A stretch of DNA of 64,000 bases from Methylomonas methanica (GTDB lineage Bacteria; Pseudomonadota; Gammaproteobacteria; Methylococcales; Methylomonadaceae). The stretch spans positions 62,001 through 126,000 of the forward strand of contig NZ_LUUG01000088.1 of NCBI RefSeq assembly GCF_001644035.1, given 5' to 3'. Under the pieces are notes generated by a model. That model made no database searches and was not told where the DNA came from. It was given only the letters and a program-made list of their open reading frames with translations. The stretch's first letter is position 1; the number at the start of each line of letters is the position of its first letter. Of this stretch, positions 1-9,483 are shown in pieces. The translations under genes were made by a program, and so were the position numbers.

Positions 1-1335
1 GATCCCGAATTCTGCCGCAAAGTAGCGGACGTAGTCGGCGCAATGCGCGCGAGTCGCGGCCCCGGCTTCCTGGTGATTGACACCCGGCGGATGGGCCCGC
101 ACAGCAAAGGCGACGATCTGCGCGATCCAAATGAGCTTGAGGAAATTCGCGCCCGCGATCCCTTGGCGGCGTTGGCCAGGCAGCTGCCAGCCGATACGCT
201 GACAACTATCGAAGCCCGCAATCGCGAATTTGTGGAAACGGTGCGCCAAGCCGCCAATGTCTCGCCGGAAGCCACGCTCGCCGAACCCCCAACCCACATC
301 TTCACCGCCCAACTTGAACATCCTTTGCCCGATTATCCGCCTGTCGCGGCCGGCAGCAACGTGCGTCAGGCACTGAACACGGCCTTGCAATTCCTGCTCA
401 AGTCCGATCAGCGCACACTGTTAATCGGCGAAGACCTGCACGATCCTTACGGCGGCGCCTTCAAGGTAACGCAAGGTTTGTCCAGCGAATTCCCCGGACG
501 CGTCATCTCTACGCCGATCAGCGAGGCCGGCATCACCGGCTCGTCTATAGGCTTGTCGCTTGACGGCCACCTGCCCGTTGTGGAAATCATGTTCGCCGAT
601 TTCCTGTCGCTTTGCCTGGATCAGCTACTCAACCATGCCGTGAAATTTCCCGGCATGTTTGCGGACACCTCGGTACCTATCGTCATCCGCACGCCTTGCG
701 GCGGCCGGCGCGGCTATGGGCCCACGCACAGCCAAAGCCCGGAACATCTGTTTACCTCGGTGCCGGGCTTGACGGTGGTTTACGGCAGCCACAGACACAA
801 TGTTGCCGAACTCCTAATCGACGCAGTACTGCGCTGGCACTATCCGGTGCTGTTTCTTGAACACAAACTGCTTTACGGCGAAAAGATGGATCAGGCGGAT
901 TATGTCGCGCTGCCGGCAACGGATGATGTCGCTACCCACCTGTTCCCCACTCTGCGCCGGGGCGCTGACGAGCCAGACCTGACCCTGGTGAGCTACGGCG
1001 GCATGCTGACGATGACGGAAGCGGTGGCAAGCAGACTGGAAAACGAAGAGGAATTAGCTGTCGAAATCGTTGCACCATCCCTGCTTTCGCCGCTGCCGCG
1101 CGAATCGTTGATCAAACATCTGGCAACCCGGGAGTGCGTGGTGGTAATAGAAGAATCTCACCACGACTTCGGTGTCAGCGCTGAAATCGCCGCCGCGTTG
1201 CTCGAATCCGGATTCAAGGGCCAGTTTCTACGCATCGGCACGCCGCCCGTGCCCATCGCCTCCGCCCGCAGCCTGGAGCGCAGCATTATTCCCGACGAAC
1301 AATCGATAATCGAGCAAATTCTCGACCTTTTTTAA
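1..1335 (+). CDS. 2-oxoacid dehydrogenase E1, fused alpha-beta subunits (5' end outside window)
   Basis: This is a thiamine-diphosphate-dependent E1 component that decarboxylates a 2-oxoacid and passes the acyl group to a lipoyl domain. The frame is open from base 1, so the start lies upstream. The first 60 or so codons are the end of an E1-alpha subunit, with the HSKGDD element typical of that C-terminus. From about codon 115 the protein becomes an E1-beta subunit, with VRQALN, IGEDL and ISEAGI blocks and the C-terminal transketolase-type domain. Alpha and beta are therefore one polypeptide, whereas many bacteria have two genes. The E2 gene follows after 9 bases. The substrate cannot be read from the sequence; the carrier-protein and sugar-type neighbours suggest a specialised complex rather than central pyruvate dehydrogenase. 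Confidence 0.88.
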   Translation, partial: DPEFCRKVADVVGAMRASRGPGFLVIDTRRMGPHSKGDDLRDPNELEEIRARDPLAALARQLPADTLTTIEARNREFVETVRQAANVSPEATLAEPPTHIFTAQLEHPLPDYPPVAAGSNVRQALNTALQFLLKSDQRTLLIGEDLHDPYGGAFKVTQGLSSEFPGRVISTPISEAGITGSSIGLSLDGHLPVVEIMFADFLSLCLDQLLNHAVKFPGMFADTSVPIVIRTPCGGRRGYGPTHSQSPEHLFTSVPGLTVVYGSHRHNVAELLIDAVLRWHYPVLFLEHKLLYGEKMDQADYVALPATDDVATHLFPTLRRGADEPDLTLVSYGGMLTMTEAVASRLENEEELAVEIVAPSLLSPLPRESLIKHLATRECVVVIEESHHDFGVSAEIAAALLESGFKGQFLRIGTPPVPIASARSLERSIIPDEQSIIEQILDLF

Positions 1336-1344
1336 AGGACCGCC

Positions 1345-2448
1345 ATGCCCACTTTCCAAACCGTCCCCTGCGTGAACATCAACGACGAGTTCGTGGACGT
1401 CGTCAGCATCGACGTCAAGCAAGGCGAGTTCGTCAATGGCGGTGACGTAGTCGCCACCGTCGAAACCGACAAATCCATGATAGACGTGGTAGCGGAACAG
1501 GACGGCTACGTGCTGAGGGTCGACTGCGAACCCGGACAAAAAATCCGCGTCGGCGCGGTGATGTTCTGGCTGGGTGCCACGCCTGACGAAGCTATCCCCG
1601 AAGCCACCAAGGACACTTCGTCAACCGTAAGCGCCGTGCGCCAACCCACTGCAAAAGCCAGAGCCATGCTGAAGGAGCTCGACATCGACCCGGCCCGCGT
1701 CCCCGCCAGCGGCGAGCGGCTATCGGTGGCCGACATCGAAACCTGGTTGAGCAAGGGCGGCAAGCCCGGCAAAGCCGCAGTATCGACGCAAACGGCAATC
1801 CGCCGGGAAGACGCGCCAACAGTTGCCGGAGACTTGCAGGAGCTGTCGCCAGAAGCGGCGGGCATGCTACATACGGTTGCCTGGCATCGGGATTTTGCAG
1901 CTTCAGCTTATCTGGAGGTCGAATACGACCCCAAACCTTGGGAAGAACGGGCCGCCGCCTATGCAGCGGAACATAAGCTGATACTTTCGCCCTTGCTGCC
2001 GCTGATGGCCTTCCGTCTGGCCGAACTGGGCCGCGAACGTCCGCTGATCAATTCCACGATAGTCAACGGTCAGCGCTTTCAATATACGCCGGTGAACATC
2101 GGTTTTACCGTGCAGGCCGGCGCGATGCTTTATCTGACCGTGGTCCGCGACACACAAGACATGGACGCGGCACAATTCATCAGCGCCCTCGGCGAGGTAC
2201 AGCGTCACGCGATGGCTCACAAACTGCCGCCGCAAGAAGCCTCCGGCGCCACCTTATCGTTTTCGAGTATGGCGCGCTGGAATGTCAGCCGCCACACCCC
2301 TATTCTGCCGCCGCAAACATCGCTGATTATTGCTCACGCCGCCCCGAAAAATTCGGATAAGGCCGTGCTGGGCGCTACTTACGATCATCGCGTTCTCACG
2401 GGTTTTGACGTCGCACAGGTGTTGCTGGCGCTGTCCCGTCCGGCATAA
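1345..2448 (+). CDS. Lipoyl-bearing acyltransferase, E2-like, with altered active-site motif
   Basis: This 367-residue protein is built like a 2-oxoacid dehydrogenase E2. Residues 1-80 form a lipoyl domain with the ETDKSM motif (lysine about position 43). Residues 100-138 look like a peripheral-subunit-binding domain (TAKARAMLKELDIDP). From about 165 to the end is an acyltransferase domain. The usual DHRxxDG catalytic motif reads DHRVLTG, so the histidine is kept but the second Asp is Thr. The catalytic domain is also short, about 200 residues against the usual 230. It may load a non-CoA acceptor such as the ACP encoded next, but that is inference. It sits 9 bases after E1 with an AAAGGA ribosome site. 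Confidence 0.85.
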   Translation: MPTFQTVPCVNINDEFVDVVSIDVKQGEFVNGGDVVATVETDKSMIDVVAEQDGYVLRVDCEPGQKIRVGAVMFWLGATPDEAIPEATKDTSSTVSAVRQPTAKARAMLKELDIDPARVPASGERLSVADIETWLSKGGKPGKAAVSTQTAIRREDAPTVAGDLQELSPEAAGMLHTVAWHRDFAASAYLEVEYDPKPWEERAAAYAAEHKLILSPLLPLMAFRLAELGRERPLINSTIVNGQRFQYTPVNIGFTVQAGAMLYLTVVRDTQDMDAAQFISALGEVQRHAMAHKLPPQEASGATLSFSSMARWNVSRHTPILPPQTSLIIAHAAPKNSDKAVLGATYDHRVLTGFDVAQVLLALSRPA

Positions 2449-2479
2449 CCCACACACTTAAACCAGAGGCCACCGATAG

Positions 2480-2746
2480 ATGAACTTAAATCCCGACCAG
2501 ATCAAAGCCGCGATTCGCACCAAGGTAATAGAGCTTGCCAAAGCGCTGGATATGGACGCGTCCGGCGTCACCGACGACGACATCCTGCCCGCCACCGGCC
2601 TACTCGACTCCGGCGCCATTCTGGAATTGGTGGTCTGGTTCGAGGCCAGCTACGACTTTCGGATCAAACAGGAAGACATGAATATCGACAATCTCGGCTC
2701 GATCAATGCGATGACCAACTTTCTGCTTTCCAGCAAACCAGCCTAA
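2480..2746 (+). CDS. Acyl carrier protein
   Basis: This 88-residue acidic helical protein has the acyl-carrier fold. The phosphopantetheine attachment serine is in LLDSGAILEL (Ser about 44). The usual DSL is DSG here, a form also seen in dedicated carrier proteins outside fatty acid synthesis. It lies 31 bases after the E2 gene and before a GNAT-like gene. The order suggests that the acyl group made by E1/E2 is carried on this protein to an acyltransferase. No fatty acid synthesis genes are nearby, so it is probably not the housekeeping AcpP. Confidence 0.85.
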   Translation: MNLNPDQIKAAIRTKVIELAKALDMDASGVTDDDILPATGLLDSGAILELVVWFEASYDFRIKQEDMNIDNLGSINAMTNFLLSSKPA

Positions 2747-2800
2747 CCAGAATAATCATCCCGTACGCCTATTTGACGCTATTGCGCTGAAGGAATAATC

Positions 2801-3655
2801 ATGGCCATGCCGACGCTGGAACCGATTCAAGACGGCGACCTGCTCGCTTTCTGCCAATTTCTTACAGAACACCTCAGCTCCGAGCGCAGTGCCGAACAAT
2901 GGGCGCAAGCTTTCCAGCAGAACTGGGGAGTCGTCAAGCCCAACAACGGTTTTCTGATTCGCGACGAAGGCAAAATTGTCGGCGGCATCGGCGCCATCTA
3001 CGCCGAGCGTATCATCCGCGGCCAAGCGGAACAGTTCTGCAATATCACCAGTTGGTGCGTACTGGAGGCCTTCCGTTCCCAAAGTATGCGGCTGGCGATG
3101 GCTGTCGTGTCGCAGCCTGGCTTCCATTTCACCGACCTGACGCCGACGGAAGTGGTATCGAAGACGCTACAGTTTCTGAAGTTCAAGCCGATGAACGAAC
3201 GCCACGCACTCTGGCCCAATCTTCCTTGGCCATTTGCCCGACTCGGCGGCGTTCGCGTGCTTACCGATTACGATGCAATCGAACAAGCGCTGGCACCGGC
3301 GGATGCCAAGGTATTCCAAGATCACCGCCACCTACCCTGGCTCAGACATCTGGCCGTGGGAAAACCCGGTGCATATTGTCTCGTGACCTGGAAACCAAAC
3401 CAATTGAAAGGCGTACCCGGCGCGCTAGTGCTGGGATTCAGTGATGCCGAACTGTTTCTGAGTTACCGACAATCAATCGGTTCTTACTTCTTGCAAAACG
3501 GCTGCTTTTATACGCGAGTCGAGTCGCGCCTGCTGCCCAGACTACCAATGATTTCCCACGAACTGGCCGGCTATCGCAATAAAGTATTTCGCAGCGACAC
3601 CCTGGCCGAATCCGACATCAGCAATTTTTATTCCGAGATCGTAGGGCTAAGCTAG
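2801..3655 (+). CDS. GNAT-like acyltransferase, putative
   Basis: This 284-residue soluble protein has an N-terminal half that reads like a GNAT fold. It has a strand pair with IRDEGKIVGGIGAIYAE, then a segment ITSWCVLEAFRSQSMRLAMA at about residues 83-102, which matches the place of the acyl-donor-binding loop and helix. The classical Q/RxxGxG/A loop is not exact. The C-terminal half (from about 150) is not recognised. The stop codon shares one base with the GTG start of the next gene, so the two are translationally coupled. The likely role is transfer of an acyl group, perhaps from the ACP two genes upstream, to an amino sugar or similar acceptor. That is inference from context. Confidence 0.55.
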   Translation: MAMPTLEPIQDGDLLAFCQFLTEHLSSERSAEQWAQAFQQNWGVVKPNNGFLIRDEGKIVGGIGAIYAERIIRGQAEQFCNITSWCVLEAFRSQSMRLAMAVVSQPGFHFTDLTPTEVVSKTLQFLKFKPMNERHALWPNLPWPFARLGGVRVLTDYDAIEQALAPADAKVFQDHRHLPWLRHLAVGKPGAYCLVTWKPNQLKGVPGALVLGFSDAELFLSYRQSIGSYFLQNGCFYTRVESRLLPRLPMISHELAGYRNKVFRSDTLAESDISNFYSEIVGLS

Positions 3656-4647
3656 TGAGCGAACGAAAACTGATTCGCTTGGACAGCGAAACCCGCCCCA
3701 TCCTCTCGGTAGTCATCCATACCGAAGAAGAGTTCGACTGGAACAAGCCGCATGATAGACACGCCACGGGTGTCAAGCACATGAATCACATCGACCGGGC
3801 GCAGAGTGTTTTCGACAGTTTCGGGATTGTTCCGAACTATGTGGTCGACTACCCGATTGCCTCGCAGGAAGAAGCGTTTGGTCCGCTCAAGGCCTACGCC
3901 GATTCGGGTCGAGCACTGATCGGGGCGCATCTACATCCCTGGGTGTCGCCACCGTACGATGAAGAACTCAATGCGCGCAATTCCTATCCCGGCAACTTGC
4001 CGCGCGCGTTGGAGCATGAAAAACTCCGGCTACTCACTGAGCAAATCAAGACCTCGTTCGGCACCTCGCCGTTAACTTATCTTGCGGGCCGTTACGGCTT
4101 CGGTCCCAATACCGGTGAGATTCTCGAGGAGCTAGGCTACGAGGTAGACATCAGCGTTGCCGCATCTATCGACTACAGCGCCGACGGCGGCCCGGACTAC
4201 TCTAGCTACACCAGCGACCCGTTTTGGTTTGGCAGCCAGCGCCGCCTGCTCGGTTTGCCCGGCTCCGGCGGTTATGTAGGGACCTTACGGGCGGGAGGCA
4301 CGCCACTTTACCGCCGATTGATGCATCCTTGGTTGCGTAAGGCCAAAATATCGGGCGCTGTCGCCAGGCTCCGGCTATTGGAACGGATCAGGCTATCGCC
4401 GGAGGATTACAGTGAACCGGAAATGCGCCGCTTAACCAAATCCTTGCTGGCCGATGGCGTGCGAATCTTTGTGTTCAGCTTTCACTCACCCTCGGTGATG
4501 CCTGGCGGCACACCTTACGTGAACAGCGATGCGGATCTTGAACGGTTTTTGGAAAAATGCCGTCGCTACTTCGATTTTTTTATGCGGGAGTTGGGTGGAA
4601 CGACGATGACGCCGCTAGAGATTAAGGACTGGCTGGAACAGCATTGA
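3655..4647 (+). CDS. Polysaccharide deacetylase-like protein (NodB-type fold)
   Basis: This 330-residue protein starts at GTG, overlapping the previous stop by one base. Near the N-terminus is a catalytic-type block, HTEEEFDW (about 22-29), followed by HLHPW at about 97-101. These resemble the Asp/Glu and metal-binding His motifs of NodB-family carbohydrate deacetylases, though in diverged form. No signal peptide is visible, so it should act in the cytoplasm, which suits a sugar-precursor deacetylase rather than a wall hydrolase. It could free an amine that the upstream GNAT-like protein then acylates (inference). It is the last gene of the operon, followed by a strong terminator. Confidence 0.7.
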   Translation: MSERKLIRLDSETRPILSVVIHTEEEFDWNKPHDRHATGVKHMNHIDRAQSVFDSFGIVPNYVVDYPIASQEEAFGPLKAYADSGRALIGAHLHPWVSPPYDEELNARNSYPGNLPRALEHEKLRLLTEQIKTSFGTSPLTYLAGRYGFGPNTGEILEELGYEVDISVAASIDYSADGGPDYSSYTSDPFWFGSQRRLLGLPGSGGYVGTLRAGGTPLYRRLMHPWLRKAKISGAVARLRLLERIRLSPEDYSEPEMRRLTKSLLADGVRIFVFSFHSPSVMPGGTPYVNSDADLERFLEKCRRYFDFFMRELGGTTMTPLEIKDWLEQH

Positions 4648-4673
4648 TCTGCCCGGCGGTTGCCAAAACGCAT

Positions 4674-4704
4674 AAAAAAGCCGCGAATTTCGCGGCTTTT
4701 TTTT
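4674..4704. terminator. Bidirectional rho-independent terminator
   Basis: A GCCGCGAA/TTCGCGGC hairpin has a run of A on the left and a run of T on the right. It lies between two convergent genes (stops at 4647 and 4712) and can serve both strands. Confidence 0.9.
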
Positions 4705-4711
4705 ATTTGAT

Positions 4712-5050
4712 TTAACCCGGTGGCCAATGCATCTGCCTGCCCGCCAACAGGTGCAGATGTAAGTGATGCACAGTCTGCCCACCATCGCCGTTGCAGTTGA
4801 ACACGGTCCTATAACCGCTATCCGCATAACCAAACTGCCCGGCTATTTTAGCGGCGGTTTGCAGCATTAACCCGCCTAGCAAGGCATCATCCAGATCGTT
4901 CAAATTGGCAACGTGGCGTTTCGGAATAATCAGCACATGCATGGGCGCTTGCGGATGTATATCCCTGAACGCCAGTAGTTGCTCGTCTTCGTAAACCACA
5001 TCCGGCTTGATTTCACCACTGGCCATCTTGCAAAACAAACAATCGCTCAT
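4712..5050 (-). CDS. hinT: HIT-family nucleotide hydrolase (HinT-like)
   Basis: This 112-residue protein has the histidine-triad motif HHLHLHLLAGR near the C-terminus and the N-terminal FCKMASGEI signature of the HinT/PKCI branch. HinT proteins hydrolyse purine nucleoside phosphoramidates. The length is normal for the family. It is the last gene of the dnaX-ybaB-recR-hinT run, 8 bases after recR. Confidence 0.93.
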   Translation of the reverse strand: MSDCLFCKMASGEIKPDVVYEDEQLLAFRDIHPQAPMHVLIIPKRHVANLNDLDDALLGGLMLQTAAKIAGQFGYADSGYRTVFNCNGDGGQTVHHLHLHLLAGRQMHWPPG

Positions 5051-5058
5051 GTGTCCTC

Positions 5059-5655
5059 CTAAAATTCCCGGCGACCGTTAAAGGCATGCGCCAAGGTGCC
5101 GCTGTCGATAAATTCCAGCTCGCCGCCCATCGGTACACCATGCGCGATGCGGGTGGCACGGATATTGAATTTGCCGGCGACTTCACCGATGAAATGGGCG
5201 GTGGCCTGACCTTCCACGGTGGAATTGGTCGCCAGAATGATTTCCTTGATTTGCCCTGCTGCCATACGTTGTTCGAGCAACTCAAAGCCAAGCTGATCGG
5301 GACCGATACCGTCTAACGGCGACAAGCGGCCGTGCAGTACAAAATATTTACCTTTGAAGGTGGTAGCCTGATCGATCACCCACACATCGGCAGGGCTTTC
5401 GACCACACACAGGGTTTCCGAGTCGCGCAACGGATTGGCACAGACTTCGCACAATTCTGTTTCGGTCAAGGTCCGGCATTCGCGGCAATGGCCGATTTCG
5501 TTGACGGCTTTCGCAAGCATTTTGCTTAACTGCATGCCGCCGTCGCGATTGCGCTGCAATAGATGAAAGGCCATGCGTTGCGCGGACTTCGGCCCGACGC
5601 CTGGCAAACAGCACAGGCTTTGGATCAACTCTTTCAGCAAACCCTGGTTTTGCAT
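5059..5655 (-). CDS. recR: Recombination mediator RecR
   Basis: At 198 residues this is the usual RecR length. It has an N-terminal helix-hairpin-helix segment ([17 protein letters not shown]), a four-cysteine zinc finger ([16 protein letters not shown], about 57-72) and a Toprim domain with VVESPADVW and the [10 protein letters not shown] block. RecR works with RecF/RecO to load RecA on gapped DNA. The start lies 2 bases after the ybaB stop. The dnaX-ybaB-recR order is conserved across gammaproteobacteria. Confidence 0.97.
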   Translation of the reverse strand: MQNQGLLKELIQSLCCLPGVGPKSAQRMAFHLLQRNRDGGMQLSKMLAKAVNEIGHCRECRTLTETELCEVCANPLRDSETLCVVESPADVWVIDQATTFKGKYFVLHGRLSPLDGIGPDQLGFELLEQRMAAGQIKEIILATNSTVEGQATAHFIGEVAGKFNIRATRIAHGVPMGGELEFIDSGTLAHAFNGRREF

Positions 5656-5657
5656 GT

Positions 5658-5984
5658 TTAGAAAGGCATTTGGAAACCGGGCGGAATCGGGATACCGGCG
5701 GTGACGTCGGCCATTTTTTCTTTTTTCATCTTGCCGACTTTATGCACGGCGTCGTTGATCGCCGCTGCCACCAAATCTTCCAGCATATCCTTGTCGTCGC
5801 CGACCAGAGACGGGTCGATGCTGACCTTACGCACTTCGCGCTTGCCGGTCATCACTATCGTCACCAGACCGCCGCCGGATTCGCCTTGCACTTCCATCGC
5901 CCCCAATTCTTCCTGGGCCTTTTTTAAGTTGTCCTGCATTTTTTGGGCTTGTTGCATGATGCCCGCTAGCGCATTTTTCATCAT
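5658..5984 (-). CDS. ybaB: YbaB/EbfC nucleoid-associated protein
   Basis: This 108-residue protein matches the YbaB/EbfC family, with an N-terminal helix rich in Gln/Lys ([18 protein letters not shown]), a central [11 protein letters not shown] strand region and C-terminal [11 protein letters not shown]. The family binds DNA as dimers. It sits 14 bases after dnaX and 2 before recR. Confidence 0.95.
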   Translation of the reverse strand: MMKNALAGIMQQAQKMQDNLKKAQEELGAMEVQGESGGGLVTIVMTGKREVRKVSIDPSLVGDDKDMLEDLVAAAINDAVHKVGKMKKEKMADVTAGIPIPPGFQMPF

Positions 5985-5998
5985 CGTCTCTCCAATAT

Positions 5999-7597
5999 TT
6001 AATTCAGCGGTTCGATACTACCAGGCATGATTCTGGCGCCAAAGGTATCTTTCAAAGCCTGTACATTTTCGTCGGTGTTAATGCTATCGACCGCCGCTTG
6101 CTGACGATCTTCGCGAGCTTTTTGAATTTCCAATGCCGGCGTCATTTGCTGCTCTGCTTGCTTGCTTATGACCAGTTTTAAGGGTTTACCGTAATAATTT
6201 TGCAAGGCCGCACGCAGGTTGTCCTCAGCTTTAGTACCGACCTGTTGGAAGCTCGGATCGAGCAGCAAGCGGCAACTGCTATCGTCGATACCATCCAATA
6301 CGCAGTTATTTGCCAGCTCACGGGTACGGCCGCTGATATTCAAGGCGGCGATAATCTCGGTCCAATTGCTGGGTTTGGTGGTTTGTACGGCGGGTGTTGG
6401 ACGCGGCTCTTCGATAAGCCTTGTCTCCACCGCCGCTGGCATAACCGGCGCCGATACACCGGCAGCCGGCTTAACGACAGCCGGTTTGACGGGCTCAAGC
6501 GTTTGCGCTTCCGCGACTTGTGGCCGAAAAGTCAACATCCGCAGCATCACCATTTCAAACCCGCTACGCGGATCGGGCGCCAATGGCAGGTCGCGTTGGC
6601 CGAGCAAGCCGATCTGATAATAAAGTTGCACGTCTTCCGGCAACAAGGCCTTGGCCAAGCTCTCCAGCAGTTGCTTATCGAATTCGTGATCGACGAAATC
6701 CGGCATTTGCTGCAACAACGCAACCCGATGCAACACTCTGAGTATCTGTTGCAGAATATCGGCGAAATCCGGCGTCAGCTCCGCTACATCGGCAATTTTT
6801 GCCAGCAAGGCCCGCGCATCGTCAGCCGCTAAGGCCTGCAATATGTCGTCGATAGGCTGCTGGGCGACGGTGCCGAGCATGCCTATCACCGCTTCGGTCG
6901 TGACACTGCCGCTACCGTAAACGATGGCCTGATCCAACAGGCTCAAGCCGTCGCGCAGACTGCCGTCGGCGGCTCGACCAAGCATTTTTAGCGCGGCCCG
7001 TTCGAAAGCGATTTGCTCCTGGCCCAGGATAAACTGCATTTGCGTGTCGATTTGTTCCGGCAACAACCGTTTCAAATTAAATTGCAAACAACGCGATAAT
7101 ACGGTAACCGGGATTTTATGGGGATCGGTGGTAGCCAGCAGAAACTTGACGTGCGGCGGCGGCTCTTCCAGGGTCTTCAATAAAGCATTGAAGCTATGGC
7201 CGGACAACATATGCACTTCGTCGATTAGGTAAACTTTGTAGCGGCCTTGATTGGGCGCGTATTGGGCATTGTCGAGCAGATCGCGGGTATCTTCGACTTT
7301 GGTACGGGAAGCGGCATCGACTTCGATCAAGTCCATAAACCGGCCCTGTTCGAAATCCCGACACACCTGACATTCGCCGCAGGGATTGAAATCTTTCAGA
7401 TTTTCGCAGTTGATGGCTTTGGCGAGTATCCGCGCCACCGTGGTTTTGCCAACGCCGCGCGTGCCGGTGAACAGATAGGCATGATGCAATCTATCATGTT
7501 GCAAGGCGTGCATTAGCGATTGGCTGACATGCTCCTGACCGACAAGCTGGGTGAAGTTGCTGGGACGCCATTTTCTGGCAAGAACCTGATAAGCCAT
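5999..7597 (-). CDS. dnaX: DNA polymerase III subunit gamma/tau
   Basis: This is the clamp-loader ATPase. The N-terminus [15 protein letters not shown] is canonical, so I choose the ATG at 7597 over a TTG two codons upstream. Residues about 45-52 hold Walker A (GTRGVGKTT). A four-Cys zinc site (CGECQVC with flanking Cys) follows at about 75, then the DEVHMLS Walker B and the SRC sensor. After about residue 370 there is a Pro/Ala/Val-rich linker and a C-terminal domain that would bind DnaE in the tau form. At 533 residues it is shorter than E. coli tau (643). I could not identify a programmed frameshift site that would produce gamma. Confidence 0.96.
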   Translation of the reverse strand: MAYQVLARKWRPSNFTQLVGQEHVSQSLMHALQHDRLHHAYLFTGTRGVGKTTVARILAKAINCENLKDFNPCGECQVCRDFEQGRFMDLIEVDAASRTKVEDTRDLLDNAQYAPNQGRYKVYLIDEVHMLSGHSFNALLKTLEEPPPHVKFLLATTDPHKIPVTVLSRCLQFNLKRLLPEQIDTQMQFILGQEQIAFERAALKMLGRAADGSLRDGLSLLDQAIVYGSGSVTTEAVIGMLGTVAQQPIDDILQALAADDARALLAKIADVAELTPDFADILQQILRVLHRVALLQQMPDFVDHEFDKQLLESLAKALLPEDVQLYYQIGLLGQRDLPLAPDPRSGFEMVMLRMLTFRPQVAEAQTLEPVKPAVVKPAAGVSAPVMPAAVETRLIEEPRPTPAVQTTKPSNWTEIIAALNISGRTRELANNCVLDGIDDSSCRLLLDPSFQQVGTKAEDNLRAALQNYYGKPLKLVISKQAEQQMTPALEIQKAREDRQQAAVDSINTDENVQALKDTFGARIMPGSIEPLN

Positions 7598-7623
7598 TAG
7601 CAACGCGGAAAGGCAAGAGTTGG

Positions 7624-7735
7624 GCGGCTACTGCGCCAGCCACATCCCGGCACACGAGTCCGCTGCTACCGTTGCTTCCTTCCGGACCTGGCGGGGTTTA
7701 CAGCGTATCGTTGCGAGAGGACCGACACAGTAACC
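7624..7735 (-). ncRNA. ffs: 4.5S signal recognition particle RNA
   Basis: Read on the minus strand, the segment contains the conserved SRP domain IV core (GGTCCGGAAGGAAGCA) and the CGTGTGCCGGGATG block found in E. coli 4.5S RNA. The ends pair: GGTTACTGTGTC at the 5' side complements the 3' GGCGCAGTAGCC with G-U pairs. Length is about 110 nt. It lies just upstream of dnaX, a common arrangement. The exact ends may differ by a few bases. Confidence 0.95.
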
Positions 7736-7844
7736 ATAAAACATCAGCAAGACGCTGAAGAGAGGCGCATTATCCTTAAAAGCCGATCGATAAGCAACTG
7801 TCTTGCCAAAAATAAGTCAATAACTCCGATAATGCGCCGCCCGA

Positions 7845-8828
7845 CTACTGTATCGCCGGGATAGACAAACTGCTGGCGATGGCATGACCGAACGAAGCAC
7901 CGAACTTGCCGGCCAAGCGGTCAATCAAACGCTCTTGAGGGGTAAAGTTTACCTTTTCTTCGGTGCCGAACTGATCGCGCGCCACGCTATCAACGCTGCC
8001 GAAATCATCCGCCAAGCCCAGCCTTACGCCTTCCGTGCCAGTCCAAATCAACCCGGAGAACATATCCGGCGCCTCAGTTTCCTTCAAACGTTTGCCGCGC
8101 CCTTCCCGAACCGCGCCAATGAACTGCTGATGCACTTGATCCAGTAAAGACTGCATATGCTTGCTTTCTTGCTGATTGACCGGCGAGAACGGATCGAGCA
8201 TGGCTTTGTGCGCGCCGGCGGTCAACAATCGCCGCTCCACGCCCAGTTTGTCCAACACATTGGTAAAGCCAAAACCGTTCATGATTACGCCGATAGAGCC
8301 GATGATACTGGCCTGATTCACGAATATCTTGTCGGTGGCCGACGCAACATAATAACCGCCGGATGCGCACATATCGCCGACCACAGAATAAATCGGCAAC
8401 TGCGGATGCTCGACTTTCAAGCGCCTGATCTCGTCGTAAATGTACGCCGACTGCACCGGGCTACCGCCGGGTGAATTGATATTGAGGATAATACCCTTGG
8501 TGTTTTTATCCTTGGCCGCATCGCGCAAGCCCTCAATCACCGTGTCGGCACTGGCGGCCTCGCCTTGGACAATCTGCCCCAATACATCGACGATAGCCAC
8601 ATGCTCGCCCGTACCGGAATCGATACCCTCCTTAAATTTCGGATATACCGCTATGCCCAACGCGACGGTTAGATAAGCAAACGTCAGCAGCTTAAAAAAT
8701 ATTCCCCAGCGCCGCGCAGCTTTCTGTTCGTCGATGGCGGCAAACGCCAATTTCTCCAGCACCGACTTTTCCCAACCGGGACTATTTTCAGCAATATCTT
8801 CGGGAAGATCTTGTTTATTCTCCACCAT
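7845..8828 (-). CDS. sppA: Signal peptide peptidase SppA, 36-kDa type
   Basis: This is a membrane-bound serine protease of family S49 that digests leftover signal peptides. The protein has 327 residues with one N-terminal membrane segment (about 45-63, FFKLLTFAYLTVALGIAVY). The nucleophile serine is in CASGGYYVAS, and the general-base lysine is in AGAHKAMLDPFSP. It is the short single-domain form, not the 67-kDa E. coli form. The AGGAG ribosome site is clear. It starts 7 bases after the HAD gene stop, so the two are probably co-transcribed with rluC. Confidence 0.93.
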   Translation of the reverse strand: MVENKQDLPEDIAENSPGWEKSVLEKLAFAAIDEQKAARRWGIFFKLLTFAYLTVALGIAVYPKFKEGIDSGTGEHVAIVDVLGQIVQGEAASADTVIEGLRDAAKDKNTKGIILNINSPGGSPVQSAYIYDEIRRLKVEHPQLPIYSVVGDMCASGGYYVASATDKIFVNQASIIGSIGVIMNGFGFTNVLDKLGVERRLLTAGAHKAMLDPFSPVNQQESKHMQSLLDQVHQQFIGAVREGRGKRLKETEAPDMFSGLIWTGTEGVRLGLADDFGSVDSVARDQFGTEEKVNFTPQERLIDRLAGKFGASFGHAIASSLSIPAIQ

Positions 8829-8835
8829 TTGTCTC

Positions 8836-9483
8836 CTATATGATTCCGATCAAGTCGGTGGGGTAGTTCAAACACAGCAAAGGATTGTACTTTTGCAAGG
8901 TTGTAGCGGGATGCGCGCCGCAAGTGACGCCGACTGAGGCGACTTGCGCATTTAGGGCCATTTGCAAATCATGCACCGAATCACCGACCATCAAGGTACG
9001 CTGCTTATCCACGCCCAGTTCCATAATGATTTCATCCAGCATCAGCGGATTGGGCTTGGAAGCGGTTTGGTCCGCGCAGCGCGTGGTACAAAACAGTTCC
9101 GCCACACCGGTAGCATTGATCGCTGCCTGCAAACCCTTGCTTTTCTTGCCGGTCGCGACTGCCAGGCGGTAACCTTGGCTACGAAACTGATTCAGCATGT
9201 CATGCACACCGGGAAACAAGTCTTCAGGACCGATCTGCTTGGTAAAAAATGTTTTCGCGTAATCGGCGGCTATCTTTTGCCGGTTTTCGCTATCTTCATC
9301 CGGAAACAGCTGCTTCATCGCATTTTCGATGCTCAAGCCGACGATGTCCCTGACTGCCTGCGCGGTCGGCACTGCGCACTCGCAACGCATCGCGGCTTGC
9401 TGGATGCAATGCACGATCCAGTCCACCGAATCCATTAAAGTACCGTCCCAATCGAAAATGATTAAATCAAAGCGGTTTTTCAT
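8836..9483 (-). CDS. HAD-family phosphatase, phosphoglycolate phosphatase-like
   Basis: This 215-residue haloacid-dehalogenase protein has all four motifs: FDWDGTLMDS (nucleophile Asp), VATGKKSKG, the SKPNP lysine and VGDSVHDLQMA. The helical cap inserted after motif I places it in subfamily IA. The substrate is not deducible. Similar genes next to rluC are common in gammaproteobacteria. Its start overlaps the end of rluC by 17 bases, which implies coupled translation. Confidence 0.9.
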   Translation of the reverse strand: MKNRFDLIIFDWDGTLMDSVDWIVHCIQQAAMRCECAVPTAQAVRDIVGLSIENAMKQLFPDEDSENRQKIAADYAKTFFTKQIGPEDLFPGVHDMLNQFRSQGYRLAVATGKKSKGLQAAINATGVAELFCTTRCADQTASKPNPLMLDEIIMELGVDKQRTLMVGDSVHDLQMALNAQVASVGVTCGAHPATTLQKYNPLLCLNYPTDLIGII

